Assembly (NCBI RefSeq): GCF_030813055.1
Contig: NZ_JAUSTW010000019.1
Span: 1 to 23,640, forward strand
DNA: 23,640 bases
Source of the DNA: Neobacillus ginsengisoli
Lineage (GTDB): Bacteria; Bacillota; Bacilli; Bacillales_B; DSM-18226
Reading direction: 5' to 3'
Position numbers and translations under genes: made by a program. Positions 1-6,560 of the stretch are shown in pieces; positions within the stretch are counted from its first letter, which is position 1, and each line of letters opens with the position of its first letter. A model generated the notes under the pieces. It did no database searches. It was not told where the DNA came from and worked only from the letters and a program-made list of their open reading frames with translations.

Positions 1-57
1 CCCACGGGTGCTTACGTTCTACCCCGGCTACAGTTATAATAAAACCATATAAAAAAT

Positions 58-165
58 GGTCAACCAGAAATATCTGGCTGACCTTATAATACGAACGGGT
101 GCGATTCTTCAATAACGGAGGATCGCTTTTCCCTTATTCAAGTAACGTGGCAGTTTAGTGGAAGA
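58..165. repeat. Hairpin plus terminator-bearing dispersed repeat, copy 1
   Basis: Positions 58-83 form a hairpin (GGTCA and CCAGA arms pairing with TCTGG and TGACC). Positions 93-165 are a copy of the dispersed intergenic repeat described in the findings: ACGGGTGC, then a 10-bp stem (101-110 with 117-126, two G:U pairs) followed by TTTT, then the phrase CTTATTCAAGTAACGTGGCAG. The stem plus T-run reads as an intrinsic terminator on the plus strand. No coding region is visible in 1-320. Confidence 0.6.
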
Positions 166-322
166 GTCCCGTTTGATCTTTGTTCAGCAAACGGGCCATT
201 ATATTGAATAAGAAGTTACATAAAACTCCACTTTTTTATGTAGCGACCAGGCTTCTACAGAAGCAAAAAACGTTGATGTATCCACGATGTATAAAATAAT
301 GATGAATGATAAAAACGAACAG

Positions 323-360
323 ACGCCAAACCCTTTAACTGTATGGGTTTGGCGTTTATG
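323..360 (+). terminator. Strong hairpin, probable intrinsic terminator
   Basis: ACGCCAAACCC (323-333) pairs perfectly with GGGTTTGGCGT (345-355) across an 11-nt loop and is followed by TTATGTT. It would end a transcript coming from the left of the window. The T-run is imperfect, so activity is inferred. Confidence 0.6.
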
Positions 361-445
361 TTAACTAGATTTGTATACAGTATTCATGTTAAATATTGTT
401 AAATTTAGGGGTTATTTTGTTTAGAACAAAATGGGGTACCGCCAG

Positions 446-660
446 GACATGGGAGGGAAAGCCTCCAGGGGCACCGTGTAGATGTGCATTATATGGTAAA
501 ATATGGAGTGGTGGCTAACTCCTTTATTTAACTATACCTTCACGAAGCCAAAATGATCTGAACTCATTTCATTTACCTGAAAATCCAATTACAAGGGGTA
601 TGAAATCCTGCGAATAAGTGAGCATTCGACAGATATTCGTATTAAACTGAGGGAGTTGAA
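446..660 (+). repeat. 215-bp long repeat, left copy (inverted partner at 14171-14385)
   Basis: These 215 bases match the reverse complement of 14171-14385 without gaps, with 16 mismatches by hand count (about 93% identity). Near the right end both copies keep a short open frame on the same relative strand encoding NYKGYEILRISEHS and IRIKLREL before a stop. The pair may therefore be the 3' part of a decayed gene carried by a mobile element. I do not recognise the family. Confidence 0.75.
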
Positions 661-878
661 GAATGGATTTTAGAATAAAATGACAAAAGTAATCCTCCCC
701 ATTGTTCTTTGAGGCTCCTTAGATAGTTTCTTGATTTTCAAAAATAAATAATTGTAAATGGGACAAACTATTTTTAATAGTTCTGAAAGGGCATTGAATA
801 TGCACGTTGCTATTGCCATTTTAACTAATTAATCTAATTAATATTAGGTGGAGGATTGGAGATATTATTTAGAAAGGA
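661..878. other. Intergenic, no gene seen
   Basis: AT-rich leader of the DUF3231 gene. It holds small dyads (AACTATTTTTAATAGTT near 764-782, and an AATTAAT-type dyad near 827-845) that could be operator-like, but I see no clear promoter or ORF. Confidence 0.4.
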
Positions 879-887
879 GTGGAAAAA

Positions 888-1895
888 ATGAGTCATTCAA
901 AAAACAATTTGCCTTTTGTAGAATTAACCGCAAACGAGGTATCTAACCTTTGGTCTTCCTTTTTAATGAACAGTATGGAACAAAGACTTTTTGAATATTT
1001 TTTTGCAAGTACAGAAGATAGCGAAATAAAACAAGTGATAGAAAAGATGTTAAATCAATCTCAAAAGAATATAAATGAACTCAAGGAGATTTTTGTCAAA
1101 GAGAATCTTACTGTCCCTCTTGGTTTTACCGATGAAGACGTAAGGGTTGACGCACTCAAAGTATTTTCTGATACATTTATTTTGCATTTTTGTTTTGACC
1201 TAACACACCTCTCGATGAGTACATATCCAATTGCATTATCAGATTGCACCAGAAACGATGTTCGAGATCATTTTCAAGTAAACATTGCATTTTCTGTAAA
1301 AATCCAGAATGAAATTGTAGACTTAATGTTATCACAAGGAATATATTTGAAACCTCCACAAGTAGCGATAGATAGTGAGGTGGAATTTGCTGATAACTTC
1401 TTGTATCTTAATGGTTTTTTTGGTGGTTCAAGACCTTTAAATGCTGCTGAGATCGCTAATGTATCAAGGATTATTCATAGGGCACAGTTTTCAAAAATGG
1501 TTTTTGTCACTTTTAGTAAATTAGCCCAAACAAAAGAGCTAAAACAACATTTTGGTAAAGGTAGAGATGGGATCGAAAAAATATTAGATTCACTTCAAGA
1601 AGTTCTTGAAAAAGAAAATATTCCGATCTCAGCCTCAGGGGACTATCAAATTTCCGATGTAGAGATGTCTCCATTTTCCGAAAAGTTAATGTTGTTTTTT
1701 GTGAATACTTGTCTGGGAATATTCTGTTTTGCCATGATAAGTCAGGCTATGACTTCCAGTTTAAGAACGGATATAGTTTCTAAATTAGGCAAAATATCAG
1801 ACGATATGAAGAAGTATTATGGACTGGGTTTGCTTTTAGCGATAAAAGAAAAATGGTTTGAACAACCTCCCCAAGCAGTAGATAGAAAAGTTTAG
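888..1895 (+). CDS. DUF3231 family protein
   Basis: A 335-residue protein resembling the DUF3231 family common in spore-forming Bacillaceae. These are about 330-340 residues long and consist of two similar mostly helical halves, reminiscent of ferritin-like four-helix bundles. The two halves can be seen here: roughly residues 10-160 (helical, with SLWSSFLMNS-like opening and HFCFDLTHLS) and 175-330 (a second start at SRPLNAAEIANVSRI). I start it at the ATG at 888 rather than the GTG at 879, because AGAAAGGAGTGG lies 6-10 bases upstream of 888. No catalytic motif is evident and the biological role is unknown. Family assignment is from recognition of the overall sequence, not a search. The gene stands alone, followed by a terminator-type repeat at 2050-2096. 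Confidence 0.75.
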   Translation: MSHSKNNLPFVELTANEVSNLWSSFLMNSMEQRLFEYFFASTEDSEIKQVIEKMLNQSQKNINELKEIFVKENLTVPLGFTDEDVRVDALKVFSDTFILHFCFDLTHLSMSTYPIALSDCTRNDVRDHFQVNIAFSVKIQNEIVDLMLSQGIYLKPPQVAIDSEVEFADNFLYLNGFFGGSRPLNAAEIANVSRIIHRAQFSKMVFVTFSKLAQTKELKQHFGKGRDGIEKILDSLQEVLEKENIPISASGDYQISDVEMSPFSEKLMLFFVNTCLGIFCFAMISQAMTSSLRTDIVSKLGKISDDMKKYYGLGLLLAIKEKWFEQPPQAVDRKV

Positions 1896-2049
1896 TTAGA
1901 GATATTATCTTAAGTTAATAAAAATAACTCAAAAAACCGCCCCTATTTATTGGACTATTCAACCTATATCCTAAAATGAAACAAAAAAATTTAAAAATTT
2001 ATCCTCACTTATATGTATTAAGGGTGAGGAATTTTAATTTAAAAATGTT

Positions 2050-2096
2050 ATTCAACAAACGGGTGCGATTCTTCAATAATGAAGGATCGCTTTTTC
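2050..2096 (+). terminator. Terminator-bearing dispersed repeat, copy 2
   Basis: TTCAACAAACGGGTGC leads into GCGATTCTTC (2065-2074), loop AATAAT and GAAGGATCGC (2081-2090), then TTTTT. The arms differ from copy 1 (GGAGGATCGC there) in a way that keeps pairing (U:G against U:A). It probably ends transcription from the DUF3231 gene. Confidence 0.7.
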
Positions 2097-2191
2097 ATAT
2101 AAACACGGTTTCTTTAATCATAACGGTATTTTTTCTTCGTCATAGCTTGTGCAAATCCAAAAATAGAACAGTTTGGAATAAGATGGGTAAA

Positions 2192-2260
2192 TTAAAATTC
2201 CCTTAAGAATCTTAAAATTCCCTTAAGATTCCTTGGGAATTTTAAAAGACGTGGTATGCT
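2192..2260 (+). promoter_or_regulatory. Promoter with two 17-bp direct repeats 20 bp apart and an inverted half-site
   Basis: TTAAAATTCCCTTAAGA occurs at 2192-2208 and again at 2212-2228, a 20-bp period that puts both on the same face of the helix. An inverted GGGAATTTTAA follows at 2235-2245. A candidate promoter is TTGGGA (2233-2238), a 16-bp spacer, and TATGCT (2255-2260). The -35 is poor, so an activator bound at the direct repeats is plausible. The regulator is not identifiable from this sequence. Confidence 0.55.
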
Positions 2261-2296
2261 TTTCATGTTCAAACTTTTCATTTTAGGAGGTTTATC

Positions 2297-3151
2297 GTGA
2301 ACAAAACAGCGAATAAAGGTGCTATCGCAGTCGCTCTGGCTTCTGCTATCTCCCTCTCTTTAGCCGGATGTGGGACAAGCCAATCGGCAAAACCAGTTAA
2401 GGCTGCTACATCCGAGAAAGTCAAGACCGTTCAAACGGCTTTCAATCAATATATCGTTGTAGAGGCAGGTTCAAAACTCGGTTCTGACGGGAAGAAGCAC
2501 GATGCTTTTATCAACGGTGATATACAAATCACACAAAACCAACCAGTCACCCTTCACTTCTTGAATTATGATGATGCGGAACATACCTATGTTTCACCTG
2601 AACTTGGACTAGGTGTAAAAATCAAAGGCTCCACTAAGAAAGGTCAGCCGAAAGAGACCACCTATACATTTACACCTTCCAAATCAGGCACGTTCACCTG
2701 GAATTGTACGGATGTCTGCGATGACAGCAAACAATGGTCAATGTCGCAGCAAGGGTATATGACAGGAAAAATTACGGTTCTTCCTGCTAGTAATCAAGTT
2801 CAGCATGTATCCATGGTGGTGAACCCTGGTTACAAATTGGGTCCGGACGGAAAAATGCATGATTCCTTTGCGAATGGCGACATCACTGTGAAAGTCGGAC
2901 AGCCGGTAGAGGTGACAGTTTATAATCTTGACCAAGGTGAGCATTCTATTACAGCTAAAGACCTTGGACTCAATTTCGTAGCTAAAGCGAGTGCGAAAGA
3001 CGGTGTTCCCGCTGTCTCCACTTTCACTTTTACTCCACAAAAAGAAGGGAAATTCATGTGGATGTGTACGATCCCATGCGATGACGATGCCAAAGGCTGG
3101 GCAATGTCAAAAGACAATTATATGATGGGCTATTTCAATGTAGTCAAATAA
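2297..3151 (+). CDS. Two-domain cupredoxin-like lipoprotein
   Basis: A 284-residue predicted lipoprotein. It has a Lys-containing N-terminus, a hydrophobic stretch and the lipobox LAGC with Cys25 as lipid site, so the protein should sit on the outer face of the cytoplasmic membrane. The mature part is an internal duplication of about 110 residues (roughly 52-165 and 170-284). Both halves share G-K-LG-DGK-HD-F-NGDI, a histidine in EHT/EHS (His96, His216), a TFTP strand, and a C-x3-C pair (Cys137/Cys141; Cys257/Cys261) followed by W-x-M and YM. This resembles cupredoxins, including the Cys-x3-Cys loop of the CuA site of cytochrome oxidase subunit II, but the CuA histidine after the second Cys is absent. 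Metal binding is inferred. The GTG start at 2297 has AGGAGG six bases upstream. The gene is monocistronic with its own terminator. Confidence 0.75.
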   Translation: MNKTANKGAIAVALASAISLSLAGCGTSQSAKPVKAATSEKVKTVQTAFNQYIVVEAGSKLGSDGKKHDAFINGDIQITQNQPVTLHFLNYDDAEHTYVSPELGLGVKIKGSTKKGQPKETTYTFTPSKSGTFTWNCTDVCDDSKQWSMSQQGYMTGKITVLPASNQVQHVSMVVNPGYKLGPDGKMHDSFANGDITVKVGQPVEVTVYNLDQGEHSITAKDLGLNFVAKASAKDGVPAVSTFTFTPQKEGKFMWMCTIPCDDDAKGWAMSKDNYMMGYFNVVK

Positions 3152-3190
3152 CAAAGAACCGGCAGATCGTTGCCGGCTCTTTGTTATTTG
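3150..3190 (+). terminator. Intrinsic terminator of the cupredoxin gene
   Basis: AACAAAGAACCGGCA (3150-3164) pairs with TGCCGGCTCTTTGTT (3171-3185) over a 6-nt loop, immediately after the stop codon, and continues into ATTTG. The stem is strong. Confidence 0.8.
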
Positions 3191-3236
3191 AAAGCAATAA
3201 AGATTGTGAAGAATTGTACTGATATGAACGAAACTG

Positions 3237-3846
3237 TCAATGCCCCCTACACAATTTGATTTTGGTTTGGGTTTTGGGCAACTTTAGGGAGAGAAGCGTT
3301 TTTCGGCTTCTTTTCTTTAAATCTCCCTTAACAGCGGGCTGATGTCCGTAGCTCCAGGCTGCTTCTATAAGCAGACGCCGAACATGACGGTTTCCTGTTT
3401 TTGTAATCTTACCTTGCCTTCTGATTTCACCACTTGAACTTTCACTTGGAATTAATCCAACGTAAGACATTAATTTTTTGGGAGAAGCAAATCTTTTAAA
3501 TGATCCAATCTCAGCCACAAGACTGGTAGCTGTTATAGTAGCTATTCCCCTTAATGATTGGAGTGCTTGAATCATTGGCGCATGGTGACCTTAGTTGATT
3601 GTAATTTAATTTCTTCTTCTAATCGTTTTACCCTTTGCTCAATTTCTTGTAGATGGTGTAGATACTCTTGAAAAACTACTTTAGATGCAGAACGCTCAAA
3701 TTTTAGAGTATTTAACCATTCTCGATATCTACGAGTCCATTTTTTTCCTTTGAAAGGTGGGTGAATATCATTTCGTAAAAGGAATTTGGTTAATCGATGT
3801 TTGGCTCTTAATTCATCTTCTTTGGCATCTTCGCTAGCTCGAACTT
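3237..3846 (-). mobile_element. IS110-family transposase remnant (5'-truncated, frameshifted)
   Basis: The minus strand from about 3846 to 3237 encodes the C-terminal part of an IS110-type transposase. A first frame (residues such as EDELRAKHRLTKFLLRND, then a coiled region EIEQRVKRLEEEIKL) ends at a TGA beside 3575. The reading then continues in another frame with MIQALQSLRGIATITATSLV, the Transposase_20 helix-hairpin-helix region, and GLIPSESSSG, typical of the serine-containing C-terminal domain. A lost base just before APMIQAL explains the shift. The N-terminal DEDD catalytic domain is missing: a stop lies two codons before the recognisable part, and the family is usually about 400 residues while some 200 remain. 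It cannot encode an active transposase. Its 3' boundary next to the cupredoxin terminator suggests insertion behind that gene. Confidence 0.85.
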
Positions 3847-3849
3847 AAA

Positions 3850-4050
3850 CTATTGGGTGCAAGAGTTAAAAATCAAGATAATAAAATGGTGTTTTTTCTT
3901 ATTGTTATATCGTTGTTTCAACTAAAACCCAATTTCGAAAAGAAACAGCTTGGGAACTAGGCACGGACTATCGGAGGGAGAAAAAATGAAACAAAAGAGC
4001 TAACTGATTGTTAAAAAACTTTGTACTCAAACAGCTAGCTCATTTAAACT
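3850..4050. other. Intergenic, degenerate repeat
   Basis: It contains TTGGGTGCAAGAGTT and TTTCTTATTGTTATATCGTTG, a weak relative of the dispersed repeat family, probably copied around the IS110 remnant. No gene is seen. An AGCTAGCT dyad lies at about 4031. Confidence 0.35.
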
Positions 4051-4278
4051 TTAAAATAAAGAAGGATATGAGGCCACAGGCGGTCCCCAGAAAGGATTCC
4101 CATAATAACCATGAACTGTAAGTGATTGCTGAATATTTGGCATTATGTGATTGTGATGGGTCGAGTTGTATTGCGTAGAGTGATGATGAGGAGTGTGGCT
4201 ATAAGTAAAGTGGTTATATTGTGCAATACAAGCTCCAGGTTGTCCAGGATGTTTACCAGTATGAATATATTGAGTCAA
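4051..4278 (-). CDS. Small Tyr/His/Pro-rich protein, probable spore coat component
   Basis: A 75-residue protein starting at TTG (4276-4278). Its composition is striking: about ten His, seven Tyr and many Asn, Ser, Pro and Gln, with HTPHHHSTQYNSTHHNH in the middle and NPFWGPPVASYPSLF at the end. There is no signal peptide, membrane segment or enzyme motif. Low-complexity Tyr/His-rich small proteins are common among late spore coat proteins. The upstream sequence matches the sigma-K consensus (separate entry), supporting expression in the mother cell. The Shine-Dalgarno is modest (GAAAGAAGTG). I do not recognise the gene, and the coat role is inferred from promoter and composition. A false ORF is the alternative, but the promoter match and the lack of homopolymer-driven composition argue against it. 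Confidence 0.6.
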   Translation of the reverse strand: MTQYIHTGKHPGQPGACIAQYNHFTYSHTPHHHSTQYNSTHHNHIMPNIQQSLTVHGYYGNPFWGPPVASYPSLF

Positions 4279-4308
4279 TTGTCACACTTCTTTCAAATGG
4301 CTTAATAT

Positions 4309-4335
4309 TATAGTATGAGTTTCAATTAATATAGT
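4309..4335 (-). promoter_or_regulatory. Sigma-K-type promoter for the coat-like gene
   Basis: On the minus strand, AC (4334-4335), a 16-bp spacer (4318-4333) and CATACTATA (4309-4317) match the known sigma-K consensus AC-N16/17-CATANNNTA exactly. The -10 lies about 30 bases before the TTG start, leaving a short leader. Confidence 0.6.
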
Positions 4336-4534
4336 TACTTTTTAGAATAATATTTTTAAATAAATGATTTCATTAGGAAGTTGATGGATTTAATGGTCAA
4401 TAGACATTGCGAGTTGTAATATTTTTTTGCACAATACGAATATATTATGCAATGAATTAAGGTGTTTGTTCAACTAAAGGTGCAGGGGCATTATGCTCCC
4501 TACCGAGCCTATAAGATTGTGAAGAAATGAACTT

Positions 4535-4620
4535 AAAGTAACGGGTAGCATTACTGGAATAACGGTAATGCTTTTTTCTTATTCAAGTAAAGTGGCAGAT
4601 TAGTTTAAGTGAATAACTTC
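4535..4620 (+). terminator. Terminator-bearing dispersed repeat, copy 3
   Basis: AAGTAACGGGT precedes AGCATTAC (4547-4554), a loop, GTAATGCT (4565-4572) and TTTTT, then CTTATTCAAGTAAAGTGGCAG as in copy 1. The stem sequence is unrelated to copies 1 and 2, but the flanking phrases are conserved. Confidence 0.65.
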
Positions 4621-4665
4621 ACAATCTGCATTTTAAATCAATAGTAAATAAACAATTATAATTGC

Positions 4666-4685
4666 TCTGTTAAGTAATATACAAA
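4666..4685. promoter_or_regulatory. Putative TetR operator O1 (aldo/keto reductase)
   Basis: TCTGTTAAGTAATATACAAA matches 15 of 20 bases of the palindrome TTTGTTCATTAATGAACAAA and 17 of 20 of the reverse complement of O2 at 6418-6437. It ends 17 bases before the -35 of the promoter at 4703, the same distance as O2 from its promoter. Confidence 0.55.
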
Positions 4686-4702
4686 TTGCGTTCATTTAAC
4701 AA

Positions 4703-4730
4703 TTGAAAGTGTTTTCTTTCTGTTTATAAT
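4703..4730 (+). promoter_or_regulatory. Sigma-A-type promoter of the aldo/keto reductase gene
   Basis: TTGAAA (4703-4708), a 16-bp spacer and TATAAT (4725-4730). Spacer end and -10 (TCTGTTTATAAT) are identical to those of the adh promoter at 6455-6482, so the two promoters look related by descent. Confidence 0.7.
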
Positions 4731-4777
4731 AGTAGTCGATGGTTAACGATTTTATTTGGAAAGCGAGGAGCAATCAA

Positions 4778-5761
4778 ATGGAATATACAAAACTTGGAAA
4801 TACAGGTTTAGATGTATCCCGCCTTTGCCTTGGATGTATGGGTTTTGGTGTAACGGAACGATGGGTGCATCCATGGGTAATTGATGAAGAACGTAGCCGT
4901 CCGATTATTAAAAAGGCTCTTGACTTGGGGATCAATTTTTTTGACTCAGCAAATGTGTATTCAGACGGAACAAGTGAAGAAATTGTTGGACGGGCTCTAA
5001 AGGATTATGCCAATCGGGATGAAATTGTCATTGCAACGAAGGTGTATTTCCCTATGCATGAGGGTCCAAATGGCAAAGGTCTTTCTCGCAAGCATATTAT
5101 GAGTGAAATTGACAAGAGTCTTAAGCGCCTCGGAACAGATTATGTGGATTTGTATCAAATTCACCGCTGGGACTATAATACTCCTATCGAAGAAACAATG
5201 GAAGCCTTACATGATATTGTGAAAGCTGGTAAGGCAAGATACATTGGTGCTTCTGCGATGTTGGCATGGCAGTTCCTAAAAGCGAACTATGTTGCTGAAA
5301 AAAATGGTTGGACCTGATTTGTATCAATGCAGAATCATTTAAACCTTTTATATCGTGAAGAGGAACGTGAAATGCTGCCTTTATGTAAGGAAGAAAAAAT
5401 TGGTGTGATTCCTTATAGTCCCCTTGCATCAGGAAGATTGACGCGTGATTGGGCTGAAACAACACATCGTTCCGAAACCGACCAAGTGCAGAAGTCTAAA
5501 TATGATGCTACTGCTGATACGGATAGGTTGATTGCAAAGCAGGTTGCTGCAATTGCAGAAAGACGTGGCGTAGCTCGTGCCCAAATTGCAATCGCTTGGT
5601 TACTGCAGAAGGAACCGGTAGCAGCTCCTATTATTGGGGCAACAAAAATTTCACATCTTGAAGATGCAGTTCCATCTCTTTCGATCAAGTTAACGCCTGA
5701 AGAAATAGCCTCACTGGAGGAACCATATGTACCGCACCCAGTAGTCGGTCCCTTAATTTAA
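4778..5761 (+). pseudogene. Aldo/keto reductase interrupted by one in-frame TGA
   Basis: Reading 4778-5761 as one frame gives a complete aldo/keto reductase of 326 sense codons, normal for the YhdN-like class that reduces aldehydes and ketones with NADPH. The catalytic tetrad is intact: Asp56, Tyr61, Lys88 and His129 (in LYQIHRWD). The single defect is TGA at 5315-5317 (codon 180), between GWT and FVSMQNHLNLLYREEE, where relatives usually have Arg or Lys; CGA to TGA is a one-base change. The C-terminal half keeps the cofactor-binding region and PIIGATKISHLEDAV. The ATG at 4778 is preceded by GAGGAG, so I reject the upstream ATG at 4739. The absence of other damage means the mutation is recent, or UGA is sometimes read through, or it is a sequence error. 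Confidence 0.85.
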
Positions 5762-5799
5762 GTAACATGTGAAATAAATTGCGTTTTAAATGCCCTTAG

Positions 5800-5829
5800 G
5801 AGCAGTGTGCAACACTGCTCTGTTTTTTA
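5800..5829 (+). terminator. Intrinsic terminator
   Basis: GAGCAGTGT, loop GCA, ACACTGCTC, then TGTTTTTTAT. It ends the aldo/keto reductase transcript, and its T-run overlaps the stop codon of the convergent tetR gene. Confidence 0.85.
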
Positions 5830-6372
5830 TAAATTCCTATCTAATAAAATCCCTACTTGTTCTGCCATCTCACGGGACGTATAAGGCATTCCATTATTAA
5901 ACCACCATTCTACTAGCCCTACGTAAGAGGTGACAATAAATTGAAGAATAACTTCTTCCTTTAATCCTTGATTTTTCCCTTTTGCTACATCCACTTCATC
6001 TTTAAATTCTTCGATGAGAAATTCTAGGAACTGACTACGAAATGAAGGGGCTCCTTTACTCGCTAACATCGTGGAAAAGAATAAATAATGACCTTCAAGG
6101 TATTCGAACCACGGGAGATTTGCATCTATATATTCCAATTCAGATGACGATTCACATATTTCTCGTAGTTTGTCAATATGTTCTGCAATGAGCTTATCCA
6201 GTAAATCATATTTATCCAAATAATGAAGATAGATAGTTCCCCGACTAACATTTGCCCTGTCGGAAATATCTTGTATCGTAATTTCATCAAAACTTTTCTC
6301 GGACATCAATTCAATAACTGCTTTTTTTATGGCTTCTTGGCTTTTGGCTATTCTTCTATCCACTTTAGACAT
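5827..6372 (-). CDS. TetR/AcrR-family transcriptional regulator
   Basis: A 181-residue regulator of usual length for the family. Residues 8-55 hold the TetR N-terminal domain: helix IAKSQEAIKKAVIELMSEKS, then the helix-turn-helix ITIQDISDRANVSRGTIYLHY. The rest is all helical, with LVEWWFNNGMPYTSREMA near the end, typical of the TetR C-terminal class found in Bacillus (TetR_C_8). This part would bind a small hydrophobic inducer. The ATG at 6370-6372 follows TTGGAGAT. A minus-strand promoter TTGTTA (6431-6436), 18-bp spacer, TAAAAT (6407-6412) is overlapped by operator O2, so the gene is probably autorepressed. It is divergent from adh, and similar palindromes precede neighbouring oxidoreductases, making it the likely local repressor. 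The inducer is unknown. Confidence 0.88.
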   Translation of the reverse strand: MSKVDRRIAKSQEAIKKAVIELMSEKSFDEITIQDISDRANVSRGTIYLHYLDKYDLLDKLIAEHIDKLREICESSSELEYIDANLPWFEYLEGHYLFFSTMLASKGAPSFRSQFLEFLIEEFKDEVDVAKGKNQGLKEEVILQFIVTSYVGLVEWWFNNGMPYTSREMAEQVGILLDRNL

Positions 6373-6417
6373 TGTAAATCTCCAACTTTCCTAAAGATAT
6401 TTAACAATTTTATTAGA

Positions 6418-6437
6418 TTTGTTCATTACTTAACAAA
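6418..6437. promoter_or_regulatory. Putative TetR operator O2 between tetR and adh
   Basis: TTTGTTCATTACTTAACAAA matches 18 of 20 bases of the consensus palindrome. It covers the -35 and spacer of the tetR promoter and ends 17 bases before the -35 of the adh promoter. Confidence 0.65.
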
Positions 6438-6454
6438 GCGTGTTGAATTGACCA

Positions 6455-6482
6455 TTGTAAGTATTTTGTATCTGTTTATAAT
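6455..6482 (+). promoter_or_regulatory. Sigma-A-type promoter of adh
   Basis: TTGTAA (6455-6460), a 16-bp spacer and TATAAT (6477-6482). It shares TCTGTTTATAAT and the operator spacing with the promoter at 4703-4730. Confidence 0.7.
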
Positions 6483-6490
6483 TATAGACA

Positions 6491-6510
6491 GATGTTCATT
6501 AATTTATCAA
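6491..6510. promoter_or_regulatory. Possible second TetR site O2b at the adh start region
   Basis: GATGTTCATTAATTTATCAA carries one complete half-site (GTTCATTAAT) and 14 of 20 consensus bases overall. It lies 8 bases after the -10, where a bound repressor would block initiation. Confidence 0.35.
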
Positions 6511-6560
6511 TGTTTATTTTGTAAGGGTATCTGGATTAAGAAAGGATTGTGTTGTTTCTT

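Noticed and set aside
1976..2206. 76-codon open frame on the plus strand
   Set aside because: It runs through a terminator-type repeat, has no ribosome site, and its composition is that of AT-rich non-coding DNA.
2738..3117. Minus-strand open frames within the cupredoxin gene
   Set aside because: Antisense shadows of a duplicated, motif-bearing coding sequence.
3237..3846. Functional IS110 element
   Set aside because: The catalytic N-terminal domain is missing and a frameshift splits the rest.
5315..5317. TGA as selenocysteine codon
   Set aside because: The position is not Cys or Sec in aldo/keto reductases and no selenocysteine machinery or insertion element is visible here.
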